Both the position numbers and the translations under genes were made by a program. From DAIDKA01 sp049792815 (GTDB taxonomy: Bacteria; Pseudomonadota; Gammaproteobacteria; Steroidobacterales; Steroidobacteraceae), in contig JBARBG010000139.1 in the NCBI GenBank assembly GCA_049792815.1, forward strand, positions 1 through 54,145: a stretch of 54,145 nucleotides of DNA, written 5' to 3'. Numbering within the stretch: the stretch's first letter is position 1; each line of letters begins with the position of its first letter. This document shows, in pieces, positions 9,218 through 17,343 of the stretch. The notes under the pieces are model-generated. The model made no database searches. It had not been told where the DNA came from and worked only from the letters and a program-made list of their open reading frames with translations.

Positions 9218-10188
9218 ACATTGTTGCCCAGGAAGGTCGACTCGACTCGCGTGATCTTGCCGTCGCGGAACTTCCAGGCCTCACCCGCCAGGTTCTCATC
9301 CGGCATGCGCATGCCAAAGGGGAAGTGGTAGTACTTTCCCTGATAGGTGACGCCGGGAATATTGCCGCGCCGCCGGAACACGAATATGCCGAACACCACC
9401 TGGCGCTCCACGTCCACCAGCGGCACGCGCGCATAGTCGAAGCCCGTGATGAAGCTGTACACGCGGGTATTGAGCTGAGCTGCGCAACTCAATGCCAGGG
9501 TGGCGCGGATGGCGTCCTGGAACTGATCCCCGGTGGCGGATGGCGGATCCCCAAGCGGCGGCTTGCGACCCTTGCCGACAGCCGACACCAGTCCCACCTC
9601 GGTGCGCGAACAGTCGTCCGAGAATGGCGCGAGCTTGCCATCGGCCATCGCCACCGCCGTCAGATAACTCACCGCACCCTTGATGAGCTGCGCGCGCGTC
9701 AGACGCTGGGCGACCGGCTCGGCCTCTTCCCACATGGGATCAAAAGGCGGCATGGCCACCACGCGGGCGTTATTGCGACTGATGATGGTCTCGATCTCGG
9801 CGATCTTGTGATCCTGCACCCGCAGCCGCAGCATCATGTAGTCCGGGTAGTCGTTTTCCATCACGGTGATGAAGGCCGCGACCTGCCCCGTGTGGGTATC
9901 GGCAAAGTAATGCCGATATCCCAGGGGCTTGCTGAAGGTGACCCACAGCGCTTCACCGAGGGGCACCGCGGCACCGTTTTCGGTAAATCGCACCTTGGCG
10001 GCGAGCGGCAGACGCGCCGGATCGTGGTGCGCCAGTGCCTCAACGTAGGCGTCAATGAAGCCCTTCAGACAGGTCCGGTCACAAGGGGTAGCGGCCGCGT
10101 GCATGGAGGGTGATGCCAGTCCCAGCGACAGGACCGCGGCCACCGCCCAAAGGAAGCGCGGCGCAGTTCGCGAGCAGGTCTTGTGCAT
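9136..10188 (-). CDS. Secreted DUF8021-like protein
   Basis: This 350-residue protein has a signal peptide (residues 1-32) and a mature N terminus CDRTCLKGFIDAYVEALAHH. That start, followed by RFTENGAAVPLG, is characteristic of the NTF2-fold DUF8021 proteins of proteobacteria, actinobacteria and fungi. Several Cys residues suggest disulfides in the periplasm. Family members usually end soon after a GxGW-type motif. Here about 16 extra residues follow (GTGWPGG onward), all within the 82-nt overlap with the hydrolase gene, so the tail is probably read-through of a lost stop. It lies 9 nt downstream of the beta-propeller gene, so the two form an operon. Confidence 0.75.
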   Translation of the reverse strand: MHKTCSRTAPRFLWAVAAVLSLGLASPSMHAAATPCDRTCLKGFIDAYVEALAHHDPARLPLAAKVRFTENGAAVPLGEALWVTFSKPLGYRHYFADTHTGQVAAFITVMENDYPDYMMLRLRVQDHKIAEIETIISRNNARVVAMPPFDPMWEEAEPVAQRLTRAQLIKGAVSYLTAVAMADGKLAPFSDDCSRTEVGLVSAVGKGRKPPLGDPPSATGDQFQDAIRATLALSCAAQLNTRVYSFITGFDYARVPLVDVERQVVFGIFVFRRRGNIPGVTYQGKYYHFPFGMRMPDENLAGEAWKFRDGKITRVESTFLGNNVYRAGTGWPGGMAGVSRPCDAASSCTK

Positions 10189-10197
10189 CGGTCTGCT

Positions 10198-11265
10198 CTA
10201 AGGCTTCGGCGCCGGCATGTACGCCATGCGATCACCGCGGAAGGTGCCGAACCACAGCGTGTCGCCAACCTGCACCGTGCTGGTGGCGTCGTCGAACTCC
10301 TTCAGGCCCGGTTCCTTTGCGACGGGCGTTACCGTCATGGTCTTGGGGTCCAGTCTCACCGTCGCCCAGCCATGCAGGCCATTCAGCGTCTTCGCATCGA
10401 TGAACTGTCCGGTCACAAAAATGGACCCATCCGGGGCCCAGCGCAGGTTGTCCGGACAGAAATCCACCTTGGCGACCGAGCGCTTGCCATGGCCGGAGAT
10501 CGGCACTCGGTAGATCTCGTGACTGCCGTAGGCGTTGATGTACAGCCAGCGGCCGTCAACAGAGCTCACAATGCCGTTATCCCCTGACAGTTTGGTACCC
10601 GGAACCTCCGCAAACCCCTTGCCCGGCGTCCACAGGTAGACCGTGCCCGTGACCTGCCCTGCCAGGATGTGCTGGAAACCTTGCTTGTCATGCGTGTCCA
10701 TGAACTTGGTCAGCGCGAAGGCGCCATGCGCCATGGCGGTGATGGAATTGCTGTTGACCCCCTCAGGGTCCAACGCACAGCCCACCCATTCGGCGGTGCC
10801 GGCGGCAGCATGCAGACGGAAAATCTCCACCGACTCGCGGCCACCGTGGTTGATGACGAACACCGTGGTCAGGCCGTTCACCTTTCTCACATCAAGTCCG
10901 TGGGTCTGCAGATTCTTCAGATCCGGCGCGGCGCAGCCCGCGTACAGGGGGTCCGGCGTCGCCGACAGCGACAGTGTCACGGGCTTGGCCGTTTTCGCGC
11001 GGGTGTCGATGAGGTACAAGCCCACCGATTTTTCGACATAGGAGCCGCCCACCAGCCAGCGTCCGCCGTCCACGGGCAGAAAGTCCTCGACACTGATCAG
11101 GTTGCAGACGAAATGCAGGTCGCCATCCGGGGCGCAGCCGCTCGCGCCGGGCGCCTGCGCCCTGGCCGAGGCAGCCAGCAGCGCTCCCGCAAGCAGCAGC
11201 GTCAAGGCGGGCAACGCGGCCCTAAGGGCGCGCGCACGGCCGGTAAGTGGTGGATTCTTATTCAT
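10198..11265 (-). CDS. Secreted SMP-30/arylesterase-like beta-propeller protein
   Basis: This 355-residue protein has a signal peptide ending near ASARAQA. The repeated blade-like segments (HGLDVRKVNGLTTVFVINHG, NSITAMAHGAFALTKF, GIVSSVDGRWLYINAYGSHEIYRV, DNLRWAPDGSIFVTGQ) match calcium-dependent lactonase and paraoxonase-type six-bladed propellers. I chose the second of two adjacent ATGs because the GGGGG site sits 4 nt before it and only 1 nt before the first. A periplasmic lactone or ester hydrolase is the best guess. The gene is divergent from the aldehyde dehydrogenase and first in a two-gene operon. Confidence 0.75.
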   Translation of the reverse strand: MNKNPPLTGRARALRAALPALTLLLAGALLAASARAQAPGASGCAPDGDLHFVCNLISVEDFLPVDGGRWLVGGSYVEKSVGLYLIDTRAKTAKPVTLSLSATPDPLYAGCAAPDLKNLQTHGLDVRKVNGLTTVFVINHGGRESVEIFRLHAAAGTAEWVGCALDPEGVNSNSITAMAHGAFALTKFMDTHDKQGFQHILAGQVTGTVYLWTPGKGFAEVPGTKLSGDNGIVSSVDGRWLYINAYGSHEIYRVPISGHGKRSVAKVDFCPDNLRWAPDGSIFVTGQFIDAKTLNGLHGWATVRLDPKTMTVTPVAKEPGLKEFDDATSTVQVGDTLWFGTFRGDRMAYMPAPKP

Positions 11266-11328
11266 CATTCCCCCTTTTGATCTGAGCATGCCCGGGCGGG
11301 AGTCATCCTTATCCGCCCCCGCTGCCCA

Positions 11329-11372
11329 TTGTCAAGACAAACCCCAAGCCCCGGTCGAACTTGACAGGTCAA
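11329..11372. promoter_or_regulatory. Two perfect dyads in the divergent promoter region
   Basis: TTGTC-AA-GACAA lies at 11329-11340 and TTGAC-AG-GTCAA at 11361-11372. Both are perfect 12-bp palindromes with a 2-nt centre. Their centres are 32 bp apart, close to three helical turns, between the beta-propeller gene (minus) and the aldehyde dehydrogenase (plus). The second dyad also contains a consensus TTGACA -35 sequence on the plus strand, but no good -10 follows at normal spacing. A dimeric regulator binding both sites is inferred; which regulator is unknown. Confidence 0.45.
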
Positions 11373-11435
11373 CAGGGCACTCGGAGCATGGCGCACCGAT
11401 CATAGCGCGCACCCTCGCTGCGCACGGAGACAACA

Positions 11436-13019
11436 ATGAATGCTTCTCCCTCGACCCTCGGCCGTTCTTCGAACGACGCGAACATGAACCACAGCGCCTC
11501 CTTCGCCGCACATCTGAAGACCCTCGAGCACACCCTGCCCCTGCGCAGCCGCTATGGAAACTTCATCGGCGGCAAGTGGGTGGATCCGGTGAAGGGTGGC
11601 TACTTCGACAATGTGTCCCCGACCACCGGCCAGGTGATCTGCAAGATCCCGCGCTCCCAGGCCGAAGACGTGGAGAAGGCCATCGATGCGGCGCATGCCG
11701 CCGCGGACGCCTGGGGCCGCACTGCCGTAGCGTCCCGCGCCCGGATCCTCAACCTGATTGCAGACCGCATGGAACAGTACCTGCCCTTCCTCGCCGCGGT
11801 CGAGACCTACGACAATGGCAAGCCCATCCGCGAAACAAATCTCGCGGACCTGCCCCTGGCGGTCGATCATTTCCGTTATTTCGCGAGCTGCGTGCGCGCC
11901 CAGGAAGGGTCACTGGGGGAACTGGATGACGATACTGTCGCCTACCACTTTCACGAGCCGCTGGGCGTCGTGGGCCAGATCATTCCCTGGAACTTTCCGA
12001 TCCTCATGGCCGCCTGGAAACTCGCCCCGGCACTGGCCGCCGGCAACGCCGTGGTGCTCAAACCCGCCGAGCAGACACCGCTTTCGATCCTGGTGTGGGC
12101 CGAACTGATTCAGGACCTGCTGCCGCCCGGCGTCCTCAACATCGTCAACGGCTTCGGCCTGGAGGCCGGCAAGCCGCTCGCTGCCAATCCGCGCATCGGC
12201 AAGATCGCCTTCACCGGCGAGACCACCACCGGCCGGCTGATCATGCAATACGCCTCGGAGAACATCATTCCCGTCACGCTGGAGCTGGGCGGCAAGTCAC
12301 CCAATATCTTCTTTGCGGATGTGGTGCGCGAAGACGACGCCTTCTTTGACAAGGCGCTCGAAGGCTTTGCCATGTTTGCGTTGAACCAGGGCGAGGTGTG
12401 CACCTGCCCCTCGCGCGCGCTGGTGCAGAAATCCATTTACGACCGCTTCATGGAACGCGCCGTCAAACGGGTCAGGAGCATCCGTCAGGGCGATCCGTAC
12501 GAAATGAGCACCCAGATCGGCGCCCAGGCCTCGAATGACCAGTTCGAGAAAATCCTGTCGTATTTTGATATCGGCAAGAAGGAAGGCGCGAAAGTCCTGA
12601 CCGGAGGTGAACCCAACAAGCTGCCGGGTGAACTTGCGGGCGGGTACTACATCAAGCCCACGGTCTTTGAAGGCCACAACAAGATGCGGGTCTTCCAGGA
12701 GGAGATCTTTGGCCCGGTCGTGTCAGTGACGACTTTTGATACGCCCGAACAGGCGCTGGAGATCGCCAACGATACGCTGTACGGCCTGGGCGCCGGTGTC
12801 TGGACGCGGGACGTGAACACCGCCTACCGCTTTGGACGCGGCATCAAGGCCGGCCGGGTGTGGACCAACTGCTATCACGCCTATCCCGCGCACGCCGCCT
12901 TTGGCGGCTACAAGAAGTCCGGTATCGGCCGTGAGACGCACAAGATGATGCTGGATCACTACCAGCAGACCAAGAACGTGCTGGTCAGCTACAGCGACAA
13001 GGCGCTGGGCTTCTTCTGA
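11436..13019 (+). CDS. NAD-dependent aldehyde dehydrogenase, ExaC/AldB type
   Basis: This 527-residue aldehyde dehydrogenase is of the acetaldehyde/ExaC type. Visible residues are the cofactor strand IIPWNFPILM, FTGETTTGRLI, the general base Glu283 in LELGGKSPN and the catalytic Cys322 in NQGEVCTCPSR. The protein is about 20 residues longer at the N terminus than usual. An alternative ATG at codon 17 (11484) would give the usual length, but the GGAGA site favours 11436. ExaC oxidises the aldehyde made by a periplasmic quinoprotein alcohol dehydrogenase. The DUF779 gene downstream (11 nt) is the usual companion of this subfamily. Confidence 0.93.
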   Translation: MNASPSTLGRSSNDANMNHSASFAAHLKTLEHTLPLRSRYGNFIGGKWVDPVKGGYFDNVSPTTGQVICKIPRSQAEDVEKAIDAAHAAADAWGRTAVASRARILNLIADRMEQYLPFLAAVETYDNGKPIRETNLADLPLAVDHFRYFASCVRAQEGSLGELDDDTVAYHFHEPLGVVGQIIPWNFPILMAAWKLAPALAAGNAVVLKPAEQTPLSILVWAELIQDLLPPGVLNIVNGFGLEAGKPLAANPRIGKIAFTGETTTGRLIMQYASENIIPVTLELGGKSPNIFFADVVREDDAFFDKALEGFAMFALNQGEVCTCPSRALVQKSIYDRFMERAVKRVRSIRQGDPYEMSTQIGAQASNDQFEKILSYFDIGKKEGAKVLTGGEPNKLPGELAGGYYIKPTVFEGHNKMRVFQEEIFGPVVSVTTFDTPEQALEIANDTLYGLGAGVWTRDVNTAYRFGRGIKAGRVWTNCYHAYPAHAAFGGYKKSGIGRETHKMMLDHYQQTKNVLVSYSDKALGFF

Positions 13020-13030
13020 GGCGCGAGGCA

Positions 13031-13384
13031 GTGAACGAGACGGTCACGCAGCTGGGTCGTGTCGGGGTTACCCCGGCCGCACGTCACCTGATCGAACAGC
13101 TGAAGACCGAGCATGGGCCGCTGCTGTTTCACCTGTCCGGCGGATGCTGCGACGGCAGTGCGCCCATGTGCTTCCCATTGGATGAATTCAAGCTCGGGGG
13201 CGTCGACGAGAAAGTCGGCGAGATCGTGGGTTGCGGATTCTGGATGGACCGCGAACAGTTCCGTCGCTGGGCTCACACCCAGTGGATCGTTGATGTAGTT
13301 CCCGGGCGCGGCGCGAGCTTTTCCCTGGAAGCGCCCCTGGGCTGGCGCTTCCTTATCCGCTCTTCCTTATGCACGACGCCCTGA
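13031..13384 (+). CDS. DUF779 domain protein
   Basis: This 117-residue protein starts at a GTG. It has the DUF779 signature: LLFHLSGGCCDGSAPMC near residues 35-52, a second FPLDEFKLGGVDEKVG segment and the C-terminal GRGASFSLE strand. The Cys cluster GGCCDGSAPMC suggests metal or redox chemistry, but the family has no assigned function. DUF779 genes are repeatedly found directly after exaC-type aldehyde dehydrogenases, as here, so a role in aldehyde oxidation is inferred. It is convergent with the small membrane gene at 13394. Confidence 0.9.
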   Translation: MNETVTQLGRVGVTPAARHLIEQLKTEHGPLLFHLSGGCCDGSAPMCFPLDEFKLGGVDEKVGEIVGCGFWMDREQFRRWAHTQWIVDVVPGRGASFSLEAPLGWRFLIRSSLCTTP

Positions 13385-13393
13385 GGCGTACGC

Positions 13394-13621
13394 TCAGTCC
13401 CGGGCCCCGCTGGTCTTGCGACCGAGCCACTCAAGCAGCAGGAAAGTGCAGACGAAGAATGGAAATACGCCGTAGAACGTATCGCTGACTGAGTGTGAAT
13501 GCCGGTCAATGGCACGGAACACGGTCACGCAGAACAGCAAGGCGAGGCCGTACGCCAGCATCCCGCCGACGGATACCGGAGCGTAAAACCAGCCCAAGCG
13601 CCTAAACCATGGTGATGTCAC
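13394..13621 (-). CDS. Small two-span membrane protein
   Basis: A 75-residue protein is read from a GTG that has an AGGGGGG ribosome site about 6 nt upstream. The upstream ATG at 13663 has no such site. It carries two hydrophobic segments, near residues 12-34 (PVSVGGMLAYGLALLFCVTV) and 48-65, and a polar tail GRKTSGARD. I do not recognise the family. It has its own putative promoter, with TATAGT at 13662-13667 on the minus strand, and a 15-bp palindrome sits between that and the start codon. It therefore appears separately regulated from the cytochrome gene upstream. Confidence 0.6.
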   Translation of the reverse strand: MTSPWFRRLGWFYAPVSVGGMLAYGLALLFCVTVFRAIDRHSHSVSDTFYGVFPFFVCTFLLLEWLGRKTSGARD

Positions 13622-13635
13622 GGTCGCCCCCCTGG

Positions 13636-13650
13636 CTTTGCAATGCAAAG
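13636..13650. promoter_or_regulatory. 15-bp perfect palindrome upstream of the small membrane gene
   Basis: CTTTGCA-A-TGCAAAG is a perfect inverted repeat with 7-bp arms. It lies just before the ribosome site of the 75-residue membrane protein and just after a TATAGT -10-like box (13662-13667, minus strand). That position suits a repressor operator or an early hairpin in the leader. Confidence 0.45.
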
Positions 13651-13722
13651 TACTCTGCGTCACTATAACAGAGGCAGGACAGCGGCGGAAGAACCGCTGC
13701 GACGCGCTCTGTCCCTGAAGGC

Positions 13723-15057
13723 CTACAGGGTCGCGCGCAGCTTCCCGACGTCGGCCGATGAGATCGATGAGGGTTGTGCGCCAAAGCGCGCGATGACGTA
13801 GTTGGACACCGCCGCGATCTGATCGTCATTCCAGACCGACCCGAAGGCGGGCATGGTGGCGATCGCACCGGACGCCGGCAGCGGGCTCGCGCCCCGCAGG
13901 ATCGCCAGCGCCACATTGGTGGCCGTCGGATCATTGACCGCCCGTGTCCCGGTCAGCGTCGCGTAGGGCACGAAGTCGTTGGCGCCGGTCCAGGTATGAC
14001 AGCCGCTGCAGGTTCCCGCAAACAGATGGCGCCCGGTGGCCAACTGGTCGTTCACCGTGTCATCAGTGGGGTATTGGGAGGAACGGGCCAGCTTCGGCGC
14101 CGGAAGGTCCGGACTCGCAATGGCCGGCACGCTGCGCACATATTCAGCGATGGCGGTCAGGTCCGAGGGCGTCAGATTCTGGAAGCTCAGGTGTACGGCC
14201 TGCGCCATCGGCCCGAAGGCCGAGCCGCGATTCATCGAGTGCCCGGTCGACAGGTATTGCAGCAGCTCGGCCTGGGTCCAGGATCCGATGCCCGAAGCCG
14301 TATCACTGGTGAGATTGTAGGCCCGCCACCCTTCGGCCATGCCGCCACCGAACTTGTCGCGGTTGTTCAGCGCCTGCAGCAGGGTGCGCGGCGTATGGCA
14401 GTCGCCGCAATGGCCCAGGGATTCCACCAGGTAGGCGCCACGGTTCCAGGTCGGCGAGCGATCCGCTACCGGCTCGAAACGCTTGTCCGGGTCATACAGC
14501 AGCGCCCAGATCGTCATCAGACTGCGCTGGTTGAAGGGGAATCGCAGGGCATTCTGGGGCGCGACGTTGCTCACCGCGGGCAGACTGAAGATGTAGGCCT
14601 TGATGGCGAGGACATCCTGGTCAGTCAGATAGGTATAGGCGGCGTAGGGAAATGCGGGATAGAGGTGCTGGCCGTTCTTGTCACGGCCTTCATGCACCGC
14701 GGCCAGAAAATCCGCATCGGTCCACGAACCGATACCGGTCTTCATGTCCGGGGTGATATTGGGGGAATAGAGGGTGCCGAAGGATGTCTGGAACGGTCGT
14801 CCGCCCGCAAAGGCCTGGCCCCCTTCGGCCGTGTGGCAGGCCTCGCAGTCGGCGGCCTGGACCAGGTAGCGGCCGCGCGCCAGGGGCTCCGTCACCGTCA
14901 GATCGGCCGGCACGCCGGTCGGATCGCCGTGGTATTGCGCCAGCGCGACGTGCTGCCCGCCGGCGAAGGCCATGGGACCCGGAACAATCATGATCCAGGC
15001 CATGACTGCCACTACCGCCAACACCACGATACCAATGATTATTTTTGAGCGTTTCAT
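13723..15057 (-). CDS. Membrane-anchored tri-haem cytochrome c (AdhB-like subunit)
   Basis: This 444-residue protein has one N-terminal anchor or signal span (residues 5-24) and three CxxCH haem sites: CEACH at 71-75, CGDCH at 217-221 and CSGCH at 350-354. The three-domain layout is that of the cytochrome c subunits of membrane alcohol, gluconate and related dehydrogenases (AdhB/GA2DH type). These pass electrons from the dehydrogenase to ubiquinone or terminal oxidases in the periplasm. The catalytic subunit is not adjacent. The gene follows a two-component system on the same strand after 129 nt, with a strong GGAGGGGG ribosome site. Confidence 0.92.
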   Translation of the reverse strand: MKRSKIIIGIVVLAVVAVMAWIMIVPGPMAFAGGQHVALAQYHGDPTGVPADLTVTEPLARGRYLVQAADCEACHTAEGGQAFAGGRPFQTSFGTLYSPNITPDMKTGIGSWTDADFLAAVHEGRDKNGQHLYPAFPYAAYTYLTDQDVLAIKAYIFSLPAVSNVAPQNALRFPFNQRSLMTIWALLYDPDKRFEPVADRSPTWNRGAYLVESLGHCGDCHTPRTLLQALNNRDKFGGGMAEGWRAYNLTSDTASGIGSWTQAELLQYLSTGHSMNRGSAFGPMAQAVHLSFQNLTPSDLTAIAEYVRSVPAIASPDLPAPKLARSSQYPTDDTVNDQLATGRHLFAGTCSGCHTWTGANDFVPYATLTGTRAVNDPTATNVALAILRGASPLPASGAIATMPAFGSVWNDDQIAAVSNYVIARFGAQPSSISSADVGKLRATL

Positions 15058-15186
15058 TCCGGCCCCCTCCTATCGTCAGCGCCGTTCCGGCGCACCACCC
15101 GCGTCAGTGCCCGCAATGATGCGTGCGAGAGGGGTCCGAGCGCCAGTGCATCTCGTTGTATCTCTTCGGATATATCGCGAAGGGCC

Positions 15187-15825
15187 CTAGACCTGGATCA
15201 GGCCGTTCTGAACCGCGATCAGGGTCAGTTCAGCCTGGTTGCCCACCGCCAGCTTCTGCTTGATGTTGTACAGGTGAGTGCCCACGGTGCTGGGGCTCAG
15301 GTGCAGCATTTCGGCGATCCGGTTGACCGAAACCCCATGCGCCAGCTGCACAAACACCTGGAATTCACGCTCCGAGAGCTGTTCGATCGGACTGCCGCTG
15401 CCGGACAGATCCTGGGCCGCCATGTGTCGGGCGATCGCCGCATCGATGTACATGCCCCCCGCGGCGACGATCCGGATGGCCTCGATCAGGGTTTCGGGGG
15501 CTGTGCGCTTGGACAGGTAGCCCAGCGCGCCGGCCTTGAGCGCCCGTTTCGGATGGCTCAGGTCCTCGTGCGCTGACAGGGCTAGGATTCGTGCCCGCTC
15601 GTCACGAGCGATGATGCGCTTGATGGCCTCGATGCCGCCGGCTCCGGCCATGGCCAGGTCCATGACAACGATATCGGGCCTGGCCTCCGCATAGCCCGTG
15701 ACCGCCTGTTCACCGCTTTCCGCCTCCGCCACCACCTGCAGGTCCTCGGCGGCCTGCAGCAACAGCCTGAAGCCCACCCGCACCACCGCATGGTCATCCA
15801 CCAGCATGACGGTTGTCGGGTTCAT
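15187..15825 (-). CDS. NarL/FixJ-type response regulator
   Basis: This 212-residue regulator is read from the ATG that overlaps the kinase stop by 4 nt. The receiver domain spans residues 4-120, with acidic pocket residues near DDH (10-12), the phospho-acceptor Asp56 in VVMDLAMAG and Lys in LSKR. The LuxR-type HTH spans residues 145-208 (LSEREFQVFVQLAHG and VNRIAEMLHLSPSTVGTHLYNIKQKL). The pair with the upstream kinase resembles ExaDE/AgmR-type systems that control quinoprotein ethanol oxidation. The neighbouring cytochrome, pqqC and aldehyde dehydrogenase fit that role. Confidence 0.92.
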   Translation of the reverse strand: MNPTTVMLVDDHAVVRVGFRLLLQAAEDLQVVAEAESGEQAVTGYAEARPDIVVMDLAMAGAGGIEAIKRIIARDERARILALSAHEDLSHPKRALKAGALGYLSKRTAPETLIEAIRIVAAGGMYIDAAIARHMAAQDLSGSGSPIEQLSEREFQVFVQLAHGVSVNRIAEMLHLSPSTVGTHLYNIKQKLAVGNQAELTLIAVQNGLIQV

Positions 15826-17171
15826 GCCGGCGGCCTCAAGGGCAGGCGGGCCACGACCTGCGTTCCATTGCCCGGTTCGCAATTCAACTGCAGAGTGCCT
15901 CCTGAAGCGACGGCGCGCTCGCGCATGCCACGCACACCGTAGTGTCCACTTTGTTCCCAGCCCGGGGGAAGGCCGGCACCGTCATCGGCGACGCGAACGA
16001 TCAGCTCTTCCGGCACGGTGCTCACGCTCACGGTGATCTGGTGGGCTGCCGCGTGACGTATCGCGTTGGTCAGCGCTTCTTGGAGGATGCGGTACGCGCA
16101 GATGGATTGCGCAGCGTCGAGCGGTGGCAGCGGCTCCTCGACCTGAAGCAGGATCGCCACACCGGTCTGGCGGGTGCGCCAGGCCGCCACCAGATCTGCG
16201 GCGGCGTCGCCCAAGCCAAACGAATCCAGCGCAAACGGCCGCAGCCGCGGAATCATCTCGTGCACGGCGTCATACATGTGGCCCGCCGTCTCCACCACCA
16301 GGCGTGCCGCCTCGGCCACCCGCTCATTGCCGGGTGCCGCCTGCTGCTGAATGATGAGGCCAAAACTGCGGATGGCGGTGATCGACTGACCCAGTTCGTC
16401 ATGAAGCTCGCGGGCGATGGTGCGACGCTCTTCCTCGATGTGGCTCTGGATCATCTGGGTGAACTCGCGGTTTTCCCGCAGTCGATCGCGGGCCTCAGCG
16501 GCGGCGCGCCGGTCCGCCACGCTGTCGGCAACCGCCTGTACGGTGCGGTTGAACGTGGTGCTCATCAGGCGCCCTTCGCGTCCGCTCAAGTTCGGCAGCC
16601 GGGCGCCGTAATCTCCGGCCTCCATGCGTTTGAGGCCTTCAACGACAATCTGCAGCGGCCGCAGGATGCGGCCCGCAAACCAGAATACCGCCAGATTGAT
16701 GACGGCAAGCGCAATGGCGCCCATCCCCAGCAGGTGCCTCATGGCGTCCCAGCCATCCAGAACGGCGCGCGATGAGTTCGCCTGGATGACCAGGCGCCCG
16801 CCGCCGATACCAATCTGCGAGGGCTGCACGACGGGCGCGACGAGGTTCGCGTACCAGGTCGGTGCGTCGCGACCCACCTTGTAGACCGAGGCCGGCGAGG
16901 AGTACACGAGCTGACCGGCAGGGTCGTACAGGCTCACATCATTGGCGCGGACCCGCCCCAGCTGGTGCAGGAAGTTCAGCATGCCGCGCACCCCGGATTC
17001 CTCGTACACACCGGATACCGCGGTCAGCAGCTGGATGGCGACTCGATTCGAGCCTTCGATTTCCTCGCGGACGCTGCTGCGGGTGTCTTCCATCTGCTGG
17101 TACACCAGGGTCCCGATGAACAAAGTCATCATCACCGCGATGATGAGGTTGATCTGCAGCCGCAGGCTCAA
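15822..17171 (-). CDS. HAMP-containing NarL-type sensor histidine kinase
   Basis: This 449-residue kinase has a first span at residues 8-24, a periplasmic sensor of about 120 residues, a second span at 146-168 and HAMP at about 170-222. A HisKA_3 domain follows, with phospho-acceptor His257 in EERRTIARELHDELGQ, and then a HATPase_c domain ending VADDGAGLPPGW and GVRGMRERA. This is the membrane sensor for the response regulator encoded next, with ATGA overlap. Its ligand cannot be read. It is divergent from pqqC, with a 172-nt shared control region. Confidence 0.92.
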   Translation of the reverse strand: MSLRLQINLIIAVMMTLFIGTLVYQQMEDTRSSVREEIEGSNRVAIQLLTAVSGVYEESGVRGMLNFLHQLGRVRANDVSLYDPAGQLVYSSPASVYKVGRDAPTWYANLVAPVVQPSQIGIGGGRLVIQANSSRAVLDGWDAMRHLLGMGAIALAVINLAVFWFAGRILRPLQIVVEGLKRMEAGDYGARLPNLSGREGRLMSTTFNRTVQAVADSVADRRAAAEARDRLRENREFTQMIQSHIEEERRTIARELHDELGQSITAIRSFGLIIQQQAAPGNERVAEAARLVVETAGHMYDAVHEMIPRLRPFALDSFGLGDAAADLVAAWRTRQTGVAILLQVEEPLPPLDAAQSICAYRILQEALTNAIRHAAAHQITVSVSTVPEELIVRVADDGAGLPPGWEQSGHYGVRGMRERAVASGGTLQLNCEPGNGTQVVARLPLRPPA

Positions 17172-17205
17172 GTGCGCACCCGGGCGCGCTGGTCACGCCC
17201 TAAAT

Positions 17206-17234
17206 TCATGAAAATCATGAGCTTCGATTCATGA
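17206..17234. promoter_or_regulatory. Cluster of three TCATGA palindromes
   Basis: The 6-bp palindrome TCATGA occurs at 17206-17211, 17215-17220 and 17229-17234, inside the 172-nt divergent region between the kinase (minus, start 17171) and pqqC (plus, start 17344). It lies close to the kinase start, where an autoregulatory site might be expected. Short sites like this can arise by chance. Confidence 0.25.
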
Positions 17235-17343
17235 CTAGCCTCACATACTGGTTTTTGCGCCACTGACAGACTCCTCGGCCTCCTGGTCGAAATTATCCTT
17301 CTACCGCCCTGGCCGCCCCAGGTGGCGGCATGGAAATCGTATT

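Noticed and set aside
13774..15048. Long antisense frame (424 codons) opposite the cytochrome c gene
   Set aside because: The tri-haem cytochrome on the other strand is unambiguous, and the antisense product is Arg/Gly/His-rich without motifs.
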